Assembly (NCBI GenBank): GCA_004769085.1
Contig: DUDS01000032.1
Span: 1 to 64,000, forward strand
Length of the DNA stretch: 64,000 nucleotides
From: Candidatus Melainabacteria bacterium SSGW_16
Lineage (GTDB): Bacteria; Cyanobacteriota; Vampirovibrionia; 2-02-FULL-35-15
Direction: 5' to 3'
This document shows positions 52,174-62,387 of this stretch, in pieces (positions within the stretch are counted from its first letter, which is position 1; each line of letters starts with the position of its first letter). The notes under the pieces are model-generated. The model made no database searches, had not been told where the DNA came from, and saw only the letters and a list, made by a program, of their open reading frames with translations. A program made the position numbers and the translations under genes.

Positions 52174-53028
52174 CTAATCTTTTCTTTCATTCAGCCCTTT
52201 AATAAAGCTAATAATCAACTCAGCTCCAAGTTTTACTGTTTTATTTCTAACATCATACAATGGATTAACTTCCATAAGATTAAACAATCCTACTTTCCTA
52301 TTCTTACCAGCAATATAAGCTGCCTGAATTGCTTGTTTCTTCGTAAACCCATCTATTACTGGAGCACTACAGCCAGGTGCAAATCTTTTTTGAATTCCAT
52401 CTATATCTATATCAAACATTATAATTTTAGTCCCTCTTTTTGCAATTGAAAATGCTTTTGTCAGTGATTTTTCAATGCCATTTTTATTTATCCAGTCAAG
52501 TTTTAATATAGTTGCTTTTTTCTTTATAAGATATGCATAATGCTCAGGTAAATTTTTAGGGGCGTGTGTTCCAAGTTCAACAAAATTTCTGCCATTAAGA
52601 AATCCACTCTCCATAAGTCTTCTAAATGGTGTGCCGGAAGTTATTTTTCCATTTACCACTGGTCTTACATCATAATGAGCATCTATATTTATCTGACCAA
52701 TTTTTTTATAGGTCTGGTGCATTGCTTTTCCTGAAGCAAATGAAATATCATGTCCACCTCCAACAACTACAGGTATTGTCCCTGCTTTTAGTATTTTTCT
52801 TACTGCATTTGTTACACGGCTGTGTGTTTTTAATACATTTTCTTTTACCGGTGAAACAAATCCATAGTCTGTTATAGTCACTTTTTTAAAATATTTTTTC
52901 CTGTTGCTTAGTTTTAGGAATTCTTTTTTAATTTCTTTTGGACCGAACCTGGCTCCTGGTCTGCCATTTATAAGTTTTACCCCATGATCAAATGGAACCC
53001 ATAAGATTCCTACAGAGAGCCTCTTCAT
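52174..53028 (-). CDS. hutG: formimidoglutamase, arginase family
   Basis: A 284-residue ureohydrolase-fold enzyme. The dinuclear Mn site motifs are GGGHD (about residue 92), NIDAHYDVR (about 115) and [15 protein letters not shown] (about 205). Position in the hut operon predicts hydrolysis of N-formimidoglutamate to glutamate and formamide (the one-enzyme route of Bacillus and Klebsiella). The last acidic motif reads DIDID rather than the usual D-x-D-x-x-D-P, a mild deviation. Its start overlaps the hutH stop by four bases. Confidence 0.9.
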   Translation of the reverse strand: MKRLSVGILWVPFDHGVKLINGRPGARFGPKEIKKEFLKLSNRKKYFKKVTITDYGFVSPVKENVLKTHSRVTNAVRKILKAGTIPVVVGGGHDISFASGKAMHQTYKKIGQINIDAHYDVRPVVNGKITSGTPFRRLMESGFLNGRNFVELGTHAPKNLPEHYAYLIKKKATILKLDWINKNGIEKSLTKAFSIAKRGTKIIMFDIDIDGIQKRFAPGCSAPVIDGFTKKQAIQAAYIAGKNRKVGLFNLMEVNPLYDVRNKTVKLGAELIISFIKGLNERKD

Positions 53029-54578
53029 TTTAATTTACCTAAACAGTCTTCAACATTCTTTAATACATCACCACTGTTAATCATGCTTTTTAAAAAGTTT
53101 ATATCAGGATGTAATATTCTGTCTTTTTCAAGATGAGATATTTTTCCTCTCACAAGTTTATGTGCAACTTCTACACCATCACCTGATTTAAACTCTTTCA
53201 GAAAATCAAGAGCCTGTGCTGCACACATTAATTCAATAGCCAGAACAAACTCTGTATTTGACAAAATAGCCTGTGCTTTTCTTGCAGCAATGGTTCCCAT
53301 GCTCACATGATCTTCCTGGTTTGCAGAGGTAGGAATAGAATCAACAGAAGCTGGATGTGCTAAAATCTTGTTTTCTGAAACCAAAGAAGCTGCAGTATAC
53401 TGGCTAATCATAAATCCTGAATTTATACCACTATCTTCTACTAAAAACGCAGGTAAATGTTCGCTCAGCTGACTATTTACCATTCTTTCAATTCTTCTTT
53501 CAGAAATATTGGCTATTTCACTGAGTGCAATTCCTAAAAAGTCCATAGCAAGTGCAACCGGCTGCCCATGAAAATTACCACCGGAAATAAAATCCCCTGT
53601 TTCAGGAAAAACAATAGGATTATCGGTGACAGAATTAATTTCAGTTTCAATTATCTTTTTTACATATTCCAGAGCATCACGCGATGCACCATGAACCTGT
53701 GGGGCACATCTCATGGAATATGCATCCTGTACATGATCACAGTCACGGTGTGATTCTCTTATCTCACTGTTTTTCATAACAAGACGAATATTTTCTGCAC
53801 TTATTAATTGTCCTGGATGTGGACGCAATTCGTGGAGTCTTTTATCAAAAGGATTGTCAGAGCCTTTCAGAGCATCTATAGTACTGCCAGCAATTATATC
53901 TGCGGTTTTCATTATTACTTCAGACTCATGCACAACTAGTGCTGCAACTCCTGTCATTACCTGAGTACCGTTTGTTAATGCAAGTCCTTCCTTTGCTTCA
54001 ACTTCTATTGTTTTAATACCAGCCTTTTTCATGGCTTCTTTCCCGGGTAATAACTCTCCTTTATAGTAAGCCTGTCCTTCTCCAATTAGCACTAATGACA
54101 AATGTGCAAGCGGTGCAAGATCGCCAGATGCACCTACAGATCCTTTTTGTGGAACATAGGGATGAACCCCTGCATTTAACATATCAATCAAAACCTGAAC
54201 CAACTCAAGCCTTACCCCACAGTTCCCGCTAGCCAGAGTATTTATTCTGAGAAGCATTATTGCTCTTATAACCTCTTCTGAAAAAGGTTCATCAACGCCT
54301 GTAGAATGACTTAATAAAAAGTTTTTCTGTAATTGTTTAATATTTTCTTTTGAAATTACCGTTTTGCACAAAGCACCAAAGCCGGTGTTCACACCATAAA
54401 CAACCTTATTGTCAGCCAAAACTTTATCGACAAGCTGTCTGCCTTTTTTTATGTTTTCAACAGCAGTTTTTGAAAGGGCCGCATTGTAATTATGTTTAGC
54501 AACATTAACAACATCTTCTATCGTTAATGATTTGGAATCTATTTCTATAGTTTTTTGGAGGCAGCTTGTTTTCATCAT
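53025..54578 (-). CDS. hutH: histidine ammonia-lyase
   Basis: A 517-residue histidase that removes ammonia from histidine to give urocanate. The autocatalytic MIO cofactor forms from the ASG triad in GSVGASGDLAPLAHL (about residue 145). Also visible are YGVNTGFGALC near the N-terminus and RMVNSQLSEHLPAFL. First gene of the operon; AAAGGA precedes the ATG. The final part is slightly longer than the usual about 505-510. The complete hutHGUI set predicts growth on histidine as carbon or nitrogen source. No hut regulator is recognised. Confidence 0.97.
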   Translation of the reverse strand: MMKTSCLQKTIEIDSKSLTIEDVVNVAKHNYNAALSKTAVENIKKGRQLVDKVLADNKVVYGVNTGFGALCKTVISKENIKQLQKNFLLSHSTGVDEPFSEEVIRAIMLLRINTLASGNCGVRLELVQVLIDMLNAGVHPYVPQKGSVGASGDLAPLAHLSLVLIGEGQAYYKGELLPGKEAMKKAGIKTIEVEAKEGLALTNGTQVMTGVAALVVHESEVIMKTADIIAGSTIDALKGSDNPFDKRLHELRPHPGQLISAENIRLVMKNSEIRESHRDCDHVQDAYSMRCAPQVHGASRDALEYVKKIIETEINSVTDNPIVFPETGDFISGGNFHGQPVALAMDFLGIALSEIANISERRIERMVNSQLSEHLPAFLVEDSGINSGFMISQYTAASLVSENKILAHPASVDSIPTSANQEDHVSMGTIAARKAQAILSNTEFVLAIELMCAAQALDFLKEFKSGDGVEVAHKLVRGKISHLEKDRILHPDINFLKSMINSGDVLKNVEDCLGKLK

Positions 54579-54685
54579 TGAAAATATCCTTTAAGAAGTA
54601 AGAACTATTATAAATCACCTCTTGAAACGGGTGTGCTAACAAATCAAGGATGACACGATCACTATTTATTAACTTGTGCTACGAA

Positions 54686-55615
54686 CTACTTTCTTAGTAA
54701 ATAAACCAGAACAGAACCAATATCGTATACAGGTCCAAATCTTTTTACTAGTTCCACCTTAAACCCAACACTTTCAATTTCATTTCTAAATACTGAATCA
54801 GATATCTTATAATCACCACGGGATAAATCTACAGAATCATCACCAATTAACCGGGTATTATGTAATTTGCTTATTTTATCCAATAGCCCTTGTACTAGTT
54901 TTTCTGCCATTTGTAAAGATCCAGATTTATTAGAATCTTCAATTAAAATTGCATTTTCAAGAACCAGTTTAATTTGTTCATTAGATTTAATTGCTTCATG
55001 ATCATGATTTTCACTTAAATCATCTAACAAGGTTTTTGCTTCTTCCTGAGCCAGGTAATTAAATCCTGAACTTAATGCATTAGAAATTATATGGGAGTAC
55101 CACATAACTGCTTTTATTCTTCTTTCATGATTATTTGAATATTCAGGAAGATATTCATCTCCAAGGATGTATACACCACCTGTTTTAAGTTGTTTATAAA
55201 TATTTTCAAGATATGACTTTAAAGGAAGTCCTTTTTTGACATGATGGTGAAACCCTTCACTGTAAAACACATCAACAGGTAAGTTATGTTTATAGCCAGC
55301 GACTTCACCACAAATAAGTTTTATCGGTAAATTTAGTTCTTTAATTTTCCCGGATGCATGTTTAATAAAATTGTCATCATAATCTATCCCTGTAAGGTTT
55401 ATATTTTTAACTTGCCCTACTAAAGTAAGAATCCTTGCAGGGCCGCATCCAAGCTCAATCACTTCTATAGGTTTATCAAAATTGGCTGCCTCTTTAGCAA
55501 CAAGTTCTTTAATAAAGTTGTCGGCATTTGCTATATATAAATGTTCATCAGTATTTATACGGTTATAATCTTCCGGTGAAATAATCTGGGAATATGTAGG
55601 CATGTGAAAGCTCAT
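54686..55615 (-). CDS. SAM-dependent methyltransferase, class I
   Basis: A 309-residue cytoplasmic protein. The Rossmann motif I is VIELGCGPARILTLVGQ (about residue 49), followed by NLTGIDYDDNFIKHA (motif II Asp) and later DVFYSEGFHHHVKKG and LKTGGVYILGDEYL. The C-terminal half (about 175-309) is a helical extension with EEAKTLLDDLSENHDHEA, not typical of simple methyltransferases, and a final FRNEIESVGFKVELVKRFG. Substrate unknown. It follows the hut operon on the same strand after about 108 bases, but a link is not shown. Confidence 0.8.
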   Translation of the reverse strand: MSFHMPTYSQIISPEDYNRINTDEHLYIANADNFIKELVAKEAANFDKPIEVIELGCGPARILTLVGQVKNINLTGIDYDDNFIKHASGKIKELNLPIKLICGEVAGYKHNLPVDVFYSEGFHHHVKKGLPLKSYLENIYKQLKTGGVYILGDEYLPEYSNNHERRIKAVMWYSHIISNALSSGFNYLAQEEAKTLLDDLSENHDHEAIKSNEQIKLVLENAILIEDSNKSGSLQMAEKLVQGLLDKISKLHNTRLIGDDSVDLSRGDYKISDSVFRNEIESVGFKVELVKRFGPVYDIGSVLVYLLRK

Positions 55616-55688
55616 AATTACTCCAATTATGGACGATGACAGCTTTAACCTTCAAGTAGGTTCATAAATAAAAGATTAAACAAAGAAA

Positions 55689-56537
55689 CTAACTACCTAA
55701 AATTTGTTTAATTTTTTCTGAAAAGGCTTCAACATCAACGGCAGCCTTTGGAATATAGTCATCAAGATTATTTCGAAGGTTCTCTTTTACCTGTTTTGAT
55801 TCTTTTGTTGAATAACCAATTATTTTAACCCCTTGTGTTTCAGTTTTCACACTAATTAATAAGTCACTTAATTCTTTATCCTGCTTATCTATATCAAATA
55901 AAGCCAGATCAGATTTTGCATTATTCAAGAGATTCAAAGCATGATCTCTTGAATGAGTAGAGATAACCTTATAGCCAGCAATTTCTAAAGCCAATGACAG
56001 AGCTTCAAGGCTATGCCGGCTATCACTATATATAAACAGATTTTTTTGTCGATTCTGATTCCTCAATTCCTGTCCCTGAACATATTCCAAGACTTCAGAA
56101 TGCAAAACATCCGACTGCAGAAGAATAAATGCAGGATAAAGCTCAGCTTCTTCTCGTCTAATCCTGACTTTTAAAAGACCTTTAAAGACTGAGTAAGAAT
56201 TAATAAAGTCTTCAACAAATATTTTTAAACCCTCTCTATTTACACAATATCTTTTAAAAAAATCCAAAGCAATACATGAAAGCCTTTCCATGTCATAAAA
56301 ATACTTTTTCCCGATTTCTTCTGTTTCCTTGTGAGCCCTTAATGTCGGATAAAGCTGTTTATCTTCTTTTTCCAAGTGATCAAATAAGAGCTCGGTTATT
56401 TTATTTAACTTTTCAATTGACTTGTTTAAATCAGCAGGTCCACTAGATTGATCATCAATCTCGCAAATAGTTGAAATTATTGATTTGTGTTGTGATTTTA
56501 GAAGTTTTATAAAATCAATAGGATTATCATAAGTCAT
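55689..56537 (-). CDS. hemerythrin-like protein with C-terminal receiver-like domain
   Basis: A 282-residue protein. Residues about 8-150 form a four-helix bundle with hemerythrin HHE-type spacing: KSQHKSII (His18), LLFDHLEKEDKQLYP (His/Glu), but the last motif reads RIRREEAELYP, where the usual H-x-x-x-E His is Arg, so iron binding may be reduced or altered. Residues about 165-280 resemble a response-regulator fold (LFIYSDSRHSLEALSLALE, DLALFDIDKQ, VKIIGYSTKES, DDYIPKAAVD), a pseudo-receiver without DNA-binding domain. It might sense O2, NO or iron. Function unproven. Confidence 0.7.
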   Translation of the reverse strand: MTYDNPIDFIKLLKSQHKSIISTICEIDDQSSGPADLNKSIEKLNKITELLFDHLEKEDKQLYPTLRAHKETEEIGKKYFYDMERLSCIALDFFKRYCVNREGLKIFVEDFINSYSVFKGLLKVRIRREEAELYPAFILLQSDVLHSEVLEYVQGQELRNQNRQKNLFIYSDSRHSLEALSLALEIAGYKVISTHSRDHALNLLNNAKSDLALFDIDKQDKELSDLLISVKTETQGVKIIGYSTKESKQVKENLRNNLDDYIPKAAVDVEAFSEKIKQILGS

Positions 56538-56652
56538 ATGTAAATTTTAACTGCGCAAGATCTAGCATTGAATACTGCTACTCCTAATCATAAGTAGGCT
56601 ACCCCTTGCTATAATGCATCAAGAATTCAATAAAGAATAATTAAGGAAAAAT

Positions 56653-57723
56653 ATGATAAAAGTTTTATGTTTTCTTCTGCTTCTTACACAATCTGCCTGC
56701 ACCAACTCAAAGCAAATGTCCTTTGATAAGTCTTTTAATTCCTTTCCTGTGGAGGTAGAAACATTAGAAGTTAAGCCAGGAAATAACAGAAATATTCTTA
56801 CAGCTACAGGTACACTTGAAAGTCCTAAAACCACAGAACTTACATCTGAAACCAGCGGAAAAATTATTTATCTGAATATTCCTGAAGGTAAATTAGTTAA
56901 TAAAGGACAACTGCTTGCAAAAATAAATGACAGCACCATACTTGCTGAAAAAAAAATAAGCGAAGGAAAACTAAAAAATGCAAAAGATAATTTTGAAAGA
57001 ATGAAGGCACTAAGAGAAAAAGGTGCTATCTCACAGCAATCACTAGATAATACATTAGAAGTTTTAAATACTGCAGAAGGCGAATATGAACGATCAGTTT
57101 CAGGCAGACAAATGACAGATGTAGTTGCCCCATTTAGTGGTGTACTTAGCATAAAAAAAGTGAGTGAGGGTGCATTTATCGAACCTGGTGATGTAATTGT
57201 GAGAATAAGTCAGATAGATCCTCTGCATTTGATTTTCAGCCTGCCGGAAAAATACACACAAGAGATAAAAGAAGGACAAAACATTAAATTTAAAATAACA
57301 GGCAGCGAAAAAGAATATACAGCAAAAGTAATTGTTATTGATCCCTATATTAATCCTGACACTCGTAGTGTTCAGGTGAAAGGCATAGTATCAAATCCAA
57401 ATAAAGAACTGCTTCCGGGAAGATTTGCAAGCGTAAGGTTAGAGGTAAGCAGAATGGATAATATTATCTCAATTCCTCAGGAAGCATTAATCCAGGAAGG
57501 TAATAAAAAACAAGTTGCCATTGTAAATAAAGACAATATAGCATCATTCAGAGAAGTTACTGTTACGAGCTGGGAAAAGGATTCTGTGATCATTTCAGAA
57601 GGGCTGAGAGAAGGAGACATAATAGTTACTTCAGGATATCAAAAATTAAAATCAGGCATGAAAGTTACTACAAAGCCATATCAACCAATCTATAATCAGC
57701 AGCTTGTAAAGGAAACAAATTAA
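56653..57723 (+). CDS. RND efflux adaptor lipoprotein (HlyD/AcrA family)
   Basis: A 356-residue periplasmic adaptor. The signal ends TQSAC, a possible though not perfect lipobox (Cys17). Paired lipoyl motifs (SGKIIYLNIPEGKLVNKGQL and APFSGVLSIKKVSEGAFIEPGD) flank a short helical hairpin (about 85-145, ALREKGAISQQSLDNTLE). The barrel and membrane-proximal domains follow (LLPGRFASVRLEV, IPQEALIQEG, EGLREGDIIVTSGYQKLKSG). It links the inner-membrane pump to the outer-membrane channel; here the downstream gene encodes both in one chain. Three bases separate its stop from the next ATG. Confidence 0.92.
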   Translation: MIKVLCFLLLLTQSACTNSKQMSFDKSFNSFPVEVETLEVKPGNNRNILTATGTLESPKTTELTSETSGKIIYLNIPEGKLVNKGQLLAKINDSTILAEKKISEGKLKNAKDNFERMKALREKGAISQQSLDNTLEVLNTAEGEYERSVSGRQMTDVVAPFSGVLSIKKVSEGAFIEPGDVIVRISQIDPLHLIFSLPEKYTQEIKEGQNIKFKITGSEKEYTAKVIVIDPYINPDTRSVQVKGIVSNPNKELLPGRFASVRLEVSRMDNIISIPQEALIQEGNKKQVAIVNKDNIASFREVTVTSWEKDSVIISEGLREGDIIVTSGYQKLKSGMKVTTKPYQPIYNQQLVKETN

Positions 57724-57726
57724 CTA

Positions 57727-60700
57727 ATGTTCTTATCTGATACTTCAATTAAAAGGCCTGTACTTGCAGCTGTACTAAACATCTTAATAATTATTGCTGG
57801 TATCGTTGCTTATAAGAATCTGCCTGTGCGGGAATATCCTGATGTTGAAACACCTGTAGTTTCAATAACCACTGTTTATACAGGTGCGAGTCCTGAAACA
57901 ATTGAAAATTCAGTTACACAGCCTCTTGAGGAAGTTTTAAATGGTATCCAGGGTATTAAATCAATCTCATCAATCAGTTCAACAAGTGTAAGCACAATAA
58001 ATGTTGAGTTTATACCATCACGCAATATAGACCTAGCAGCAACAGATGTAAATAATGTAATCCAGAGTGCACTTGGCAAAATTCCACGAGATGCAGAAAA
58101 GCCAGTAATTGCAAAAACACAGGCAAATTCAGGAGCATTTATGTGGCTTATCCTGCAGGGAGACAAATATACTCCTGAAGAGCTAAGTGACATTGCTGAC
58201 CGAACAATAAAAACACCTCTTCAGGTATTAAGCGGAGTCGGACAGGTAATCATTGGCGGTCAGAGAAAATATGCAATGAGAGTATGGCTTGACCCGGAAA
58301 AAATGTCTGCTCTCGGTATAGATGCATCTGATGTCAGAAACACTATTTTAATGAGTAGCTTGAGTGCACCGGGAGGAAAAATAGAAGGTGAAACCAGAAA
58401 ATTTAATATTTATGCAAATGCACAGATATATAATCCTAAAATTTTTGAAAATCTGGTTGTACGTAGTCAGAGTGGCACTTTAATCCGGATAAAAGATATT
58501 GGCGGAGTAGAGCTTGGCTCAGCAAATTATGAAACAATCGTCAGATATAACGGTAAACCTGTTGTAGGAATTGGTGTAGTAAAACAGTCAAAAGCAAATG
58601 AATTAAAAGTTGCCGATGAAGTAAAAAAAATACTGCCAAAGATAAAAGAATCTCTTCCAAAAGACACTTCACTTGAAATAGCAGTTGATAATTCTAAATT
58701 TGTAAAAGAATCTCTTAAGGAAGTTACAAAAACCATGTTCATTGCAATTATCCTGGTTGTATTGGTTACTTTTCTTTTTTTAAGGGCTGTTTCACCAACT
58801 TTTATAATAGCTCTTGCTATTCCACCATCTATCATTGGGCACTTTGTGGGCTTGGAAATTCTTGGATATTCAGTTAATGTTCTTACACTATTAGCACTGG
58901 TGCTTGCAATTGGACTTGTGGTTGATGATGCAATTGTAGTTCTGGAAAATATATTCAGGCATCAGGAATTGGGTAAAAACAAACTGGAAGCTGCAATCAT
59001 TGGCTCAAGAGAAATTGCATTTCCTGTAATTGCAACAACTGTTTCTCTTATAGCTATATTTATTCCATTGTCTTTTTTCACAGGTTACACAGGAAGACTC
59101 TTTAAGGAATTTGCTGTCAGTATTGCAATAAGCGTTGCAATATCCGGCTTTGTGGCATTAACTTTAACTCCAATGCTATGTTCAAGATTTTTAAATCACT
59201 CATCAAAGCATGGAAATATCTACTATATCCTTGAAGGAATGTTTAATTCCATGGCTAATTTCTATCAAAGGATTCTAAACATTGCTCTTCAAAACAGAAA
59301 AAAAGTTATAGTTTTTCTTTTTTTTATAACTATTAGCATCGTTGGGTTATTTGTAATAGTTCCAAAAACCTCTATCCCTGTTGAAGACAGGGGAATGTTT
59401 GTAGCCATAATAAAAGCCCCTCAAGGATCAACCCTGGCATATACAAACAGAACACAGCTTGAAGCAGAAAAGATAATTAGTAAAATCCCGGAAGTATCCG
59501 GTTACTTCTCAGCAATCGGGCTTTCAGTTGGCGGACCAGGAAGTACAAGTAACGGGCTCATGTTTAGCAGGCTAAAAAATTGGAATGAAAGAAAAGAAAA
59601 ACAACAAACAATAGTACAAAATCTTTTCTCAAAACTAATTGGACTTCCTGGAGCACTTGTATTTGTGCTGAATCCTCCTTCGCTGGGACAAAGCGCTCTT
59701 AGTAAAGATGTTCAGTTAGTAATTAAAGGATCATCAAACAGCCTGGAAGAGCTTGGAAATATAAGTAACAATATACTGAACAAAGTTCGTCAAATACCAG
59801 GACTGATAAATGTTGATTCTGATTTACTTATAAGCAATCCCCAGATAGACATAGTATTTAACAGGGATAGAATTGCAGATTTACAAGTAGAAGTTTCAGA
59901 TATACTAACCACTTTACAAACTCTTTTTTCAGAAGGTAAAGTAAATGACTTTATTTTAAAGAACAAGCAATATGATGTTATTACAGCTCTTTTACCAAAG
60001 TATAGGAGCATACCAGAACAAATCAAGCAGATTTATGTAAAAAATAAAAATGATACTCTGATCCCACTTTCAAATCTTGTTGAAATACTTCCAAAAACCG
60101 CACCTAGTCAAATTAACCACTATGACCTTCAGCGATCTGTAGCCATAAGTGCAAGTCTGGCTCCAGGGTTTCCACTCGGGAATGCTCTTAACGAAGTAAA
60201 TAAAATAACAAAAAAAGAACTCCCTGCAGGGTTTACAGTAGTCTTTTCCGGAGCATCAAGAGAGTTTACTGAAACAAAAAGTGAAATATATTTTACATTT
60301 ATCATAGCAATTCTTTTTATATATTTTGTCCTTGCGGCACTTTTTGAGAGTTTTATCCATCCAATTACTATTATGATTAGTGTTCCGCTGGCAATTTTTG
60401 GAGCCTTTATGACTTTATTTTTACTTAATAACACTTTAAATCTTTATAGTGCAATTGGAATGATTTTACTTGTTGGGCTTGTAACAAAAAATGCAATCTT
60501 AATTGTTGAATATGCAAATAAAGGAAGACTCGCTGGGCTTGATCTTTTTGAAGCTGTAAAAAATGCATGTAAAACAAGATTCAGACCCATACTCATGACA
60601 AGCATGACTATGATACTCGGCGCGCTGCCACTTGTATTTGCCACTGGTGCAGGAGCTGAAAGCAGACAGCCAATGGGGTTTGCAATTGTTGGTGGGCTTG

Positions 60701-62370
60701 TATTTTCTACAGCTTTTACACTAATTGTTGTTCCGGTGGTCTATATTATTTTAGTTAGATTGTTTGATGATATAAAAAATGAAGTAAAAATTCCATTATC
60801 CTCATTTTTAGCTCTGCTTTTGTTTTTAAATTTTTCTCCTGTCTATTCCGCTGAGGATGAATTAAAATATGAAAGTCCAAAAATAAAACTTGAAGCAAGA
60901 TTCGATGTACCAATAGAAATCGACCTTGAAAAAGCATTGGATCTTGCAGTAAAACAAAACCTGGATATATTTCAGGCAAAGTATCAACAGAACATTGGGA
61001 AATGGAGACTTTGGGAAAACATTGGGAATTTTCTGCCTGATACAAAAATTGGGTTTTCAGATCAAAGGCTTGACGGAAGTTTCCTGATTGGCGGGGTTTT
61101 CCCGGTAATGACACTAACCAGCAGTGTTAATGCCTTTATGAGATATGACTATCCGTTTTTTGAAGGTGGAAGAGGAGTATTTAATACACTTAGCGCAAAA
61201 AATACATATAAATCTTTAAAAGAAAGTCTTCAATCCACGCTGAATAACATCCTTCTGGAAGTTACAAAAACATATAATCAGCTTCTTCTTGAAGAAGCTA
61301 AACTTGATGTGCTTGAAAAAGCAGTTGAAGAAGCAAATGCAGAGGTAGAACTAAATAAAAATCTGGATGCACAGGGAGTTGGTACCAGATTTAATGTTTT
61401 ACAGTCAGAATCACAGCTTGCAAGTCAGGAGCATGAACTGATTTTGCAGCAGTCACTAGTAAGAGAAGCAGCTATAAATCTGGAAAGACTACTGAATTTA
61501 AATCAGGAGGCTCATGTAAAAACTGATCTGGATGATTTAAAAACCAGAGAACTTTTTAATATAGACAGACCCATAACAGAACTGATTTCAATTGCAAAAG
61601 GTAACAGACCAGAAATTAAAAAAGCACACTTTGATTATCTGGCACAAAAAAATCTCATAGGAGCTGCTTTTTCAGATTTTCTTCCAAGAGCTAACTTTTT
61701 TGGTCAGTATGGCGGAACAGGAAATGTAATTTTTCACCGGACAAAAGTCAGGGAAGTAACACCGGATGCTATTGCACTTGATGAAAACGGAAATCCTATT
61801 CCACAGATGGTATCCCGTGACAGATTAATGTATCAAACCTTTGACCCCAGTATAAATCTAAACGATGTAACAAATGTATCCAATGTAATCAGAGGCGGAG
61901 GAAAACCATTTTTATCAAGGATAGACGATTCACTTATGGCAAACAAGTCTATCGGCATACAGGTAGACTGGACTTTTGCAGATGGACTGGGAGTAAGTAC
62001 TGTTTCGAGAATAAACCAGGCAAAAAATCAAACCAAAGCTTTAATGACAAATCTGGATATCATAAACCAGAAAATAGAACAGGAAGTAAGGATAGGATAT
62101 CTTAAAGTTCAGACTGCAGAAAAACTTTTAGAGGTTTCCAAGAAAAGAGTTGCCGCGAGTTCTGAAGCATTAGAGCTTGCAAAAGCCAGATTAGAGAACG
62201 GGGTAGGAATAAATACTGAGCTGTTGAATGCTCAGAAAGAATATAAAGAATCTCTGGCTCAGGAAGTAAGCGCAACTGTAGGGTATAACAATGCACAGGC
62301 AGAATTATTACATTGTCTTGGTATTATTAGTATTGAAAGCTTAACAGGCAAGTCAAACAGTGACGGGTAG
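57727..62370 (+). CDS. RND efflux pump fused to a TolC-family outer-membrane factor
   Basis: A 1547-residue single frame. Residues about 1-1010 are a complete RND pump of the HAE1 multidrug group: RPVLAAVLNILIIIAGIVA at the N-terminus, TM4 GLVVDDAIVVLENIF with the two proton-relay Asp, and GLVTKNAILIVEYANKGR with the relay Lys. Residues about 1025-1041 look like an internal signal peptide (SSFLALLLFLNFSPVYSA). Residues about 1050-1547 are a TolC-type factor (LEKALDLAVKQNLDIFQA; EALELAKARLENGVGI). No ATG, GTG or TTG occurs in frame at the junction. Signal peptidase could release the channel domain. It lies between an adaptor and a Spy-like gene in one operon. Confidence 0.9.
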   Translation: MFLSDTSIKRPVLAAVLNILIIIAGIVAYKNLPVREYPDVETPVVSITTVYTGASPETIENSVTQPLEEVLNGIQGIKSISSISSTSVSTINVEFIPSRNIDLAATDVNNVIQSALGKIPRDAEKPVIAKTQANSGAFMWLILQGDKYTPEELSDIADRTIKTPLQVLSGVGQVIIGGQRKYAMRVWLDPEKMSALGIDASDVRNTILMSSLSAPGGKIEGETRKFNIYANAQIYNPKIFENLVVRSQSGTLIRIKDIGGVELGSANYETIVRYNGKPVVGIGVVKQSKANELKVADEVKKILPKIKESLPKDTSLEIAVDNSKFVKESLKEVTKTMFIAIILVVLVTFLFLRAVSPTFIIALAIPPSIIGHFVGLEILGYSVNVLTLLALVLAIGLVVDDAIVVLENIFRHQELGKNKLEAAIIGSREIAFPVIATTVSLIAIFIPLSFFTGYTGRLFKEFAVSIAISVAISGFVALTLTPMLCSRFLNHSSKHGNIYYILEGMFNSMANFYQRILNIALQNRKKVIVFLFFITISIVGLFVIVPKTSIPVEDRGMFVAIIKAPQGSTLAYTNRTQLEAEKIISKIPEVSGYFSAIGLSVGGPGSTSNGLMFSRLKNWNERKEKQQTIVQNLFSKLIGLPGALVFVLNPPSLGQSALSKDVQLVIKGSSNSLEELGNISNNILNKVRQIPGLINVDSDLLISNPQIDIVFNRDRIADLQVEVSDILTTLQTLFSEGKVNDFILKNKQYDVITALLPKYRSIPEQIKQIYVKNKNDTLIPLSNLVEILPKTAPSQINHYDLQRSVAISASLAPGFPLGNALNEVNKITKKELPAGFTVVFSGASREFTETKSEIYFTFIIAILFIYFVLAALFESFIHPITIMISVPLAIFGAFMTLFLLNNTLNLYSAIGMILLVGLVTKNAILIVEYANKGRLAGLDLFEAVKNACKTRFRPILMTSMTMILGALPLVFATGAGAESRQPMGFAIVGGLVFSTAFTLIVVPVVYIILVRLFDDIKNEVKIPLSSFLALLLFLNFSPVYSAEDELKYESPKIKLEARFDVPIEIDLEKALDLAVKQNLDIFQAKYQQNIGKWRLWENIGNFLPDTKIGFSDQRLDGSFLIGGVFPVMTLTSSVNAFMRYDYPFFEGGRGVFNTLSAKNTYKSLKESLQSTLNNILLEVTKTYNQLLLEEAKLDVLEKAVEEANAEVELNKNLDAQGVGTRFNVLQSESQLASQEHELILQQSLVREAAINLERLLNLNQEAHVKTDLDDLKTRELFNIDRPITELISIAKGNRPEIKKAHFDYLAQKNLIGAAFSDFLPRANFFGQYGGTGNVIFHRTKVREVTPDAIALDENGNPIPQMVSRDRLMYQTFDPSINLNDVTNVSNVIRGGGKPFLSRIDDSLMANKSIGIQVDWTFADGLGVSTVSRINQAKNQTKALMTNLDIINQKIEQEVRIGYLKVQTAEKLLEVSKKRVAASSEALELAKARLENGVGINTELLNAQKEYKESLAQEVSATVGYNNAQAELLHCLGIISIESLTGKSNSDG

Positions 62371-62387
62371 TCACTAAAGGAGAAATT

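Noticed and set aside
60720-60860. The RND-TolC fusion explained by an internal start codon
   Set aside because: The only ATG at the junction (about 60779) is in another frame and stops after two codons; no in-frame ATG, GTG or TTG lies before the signal-like segment.
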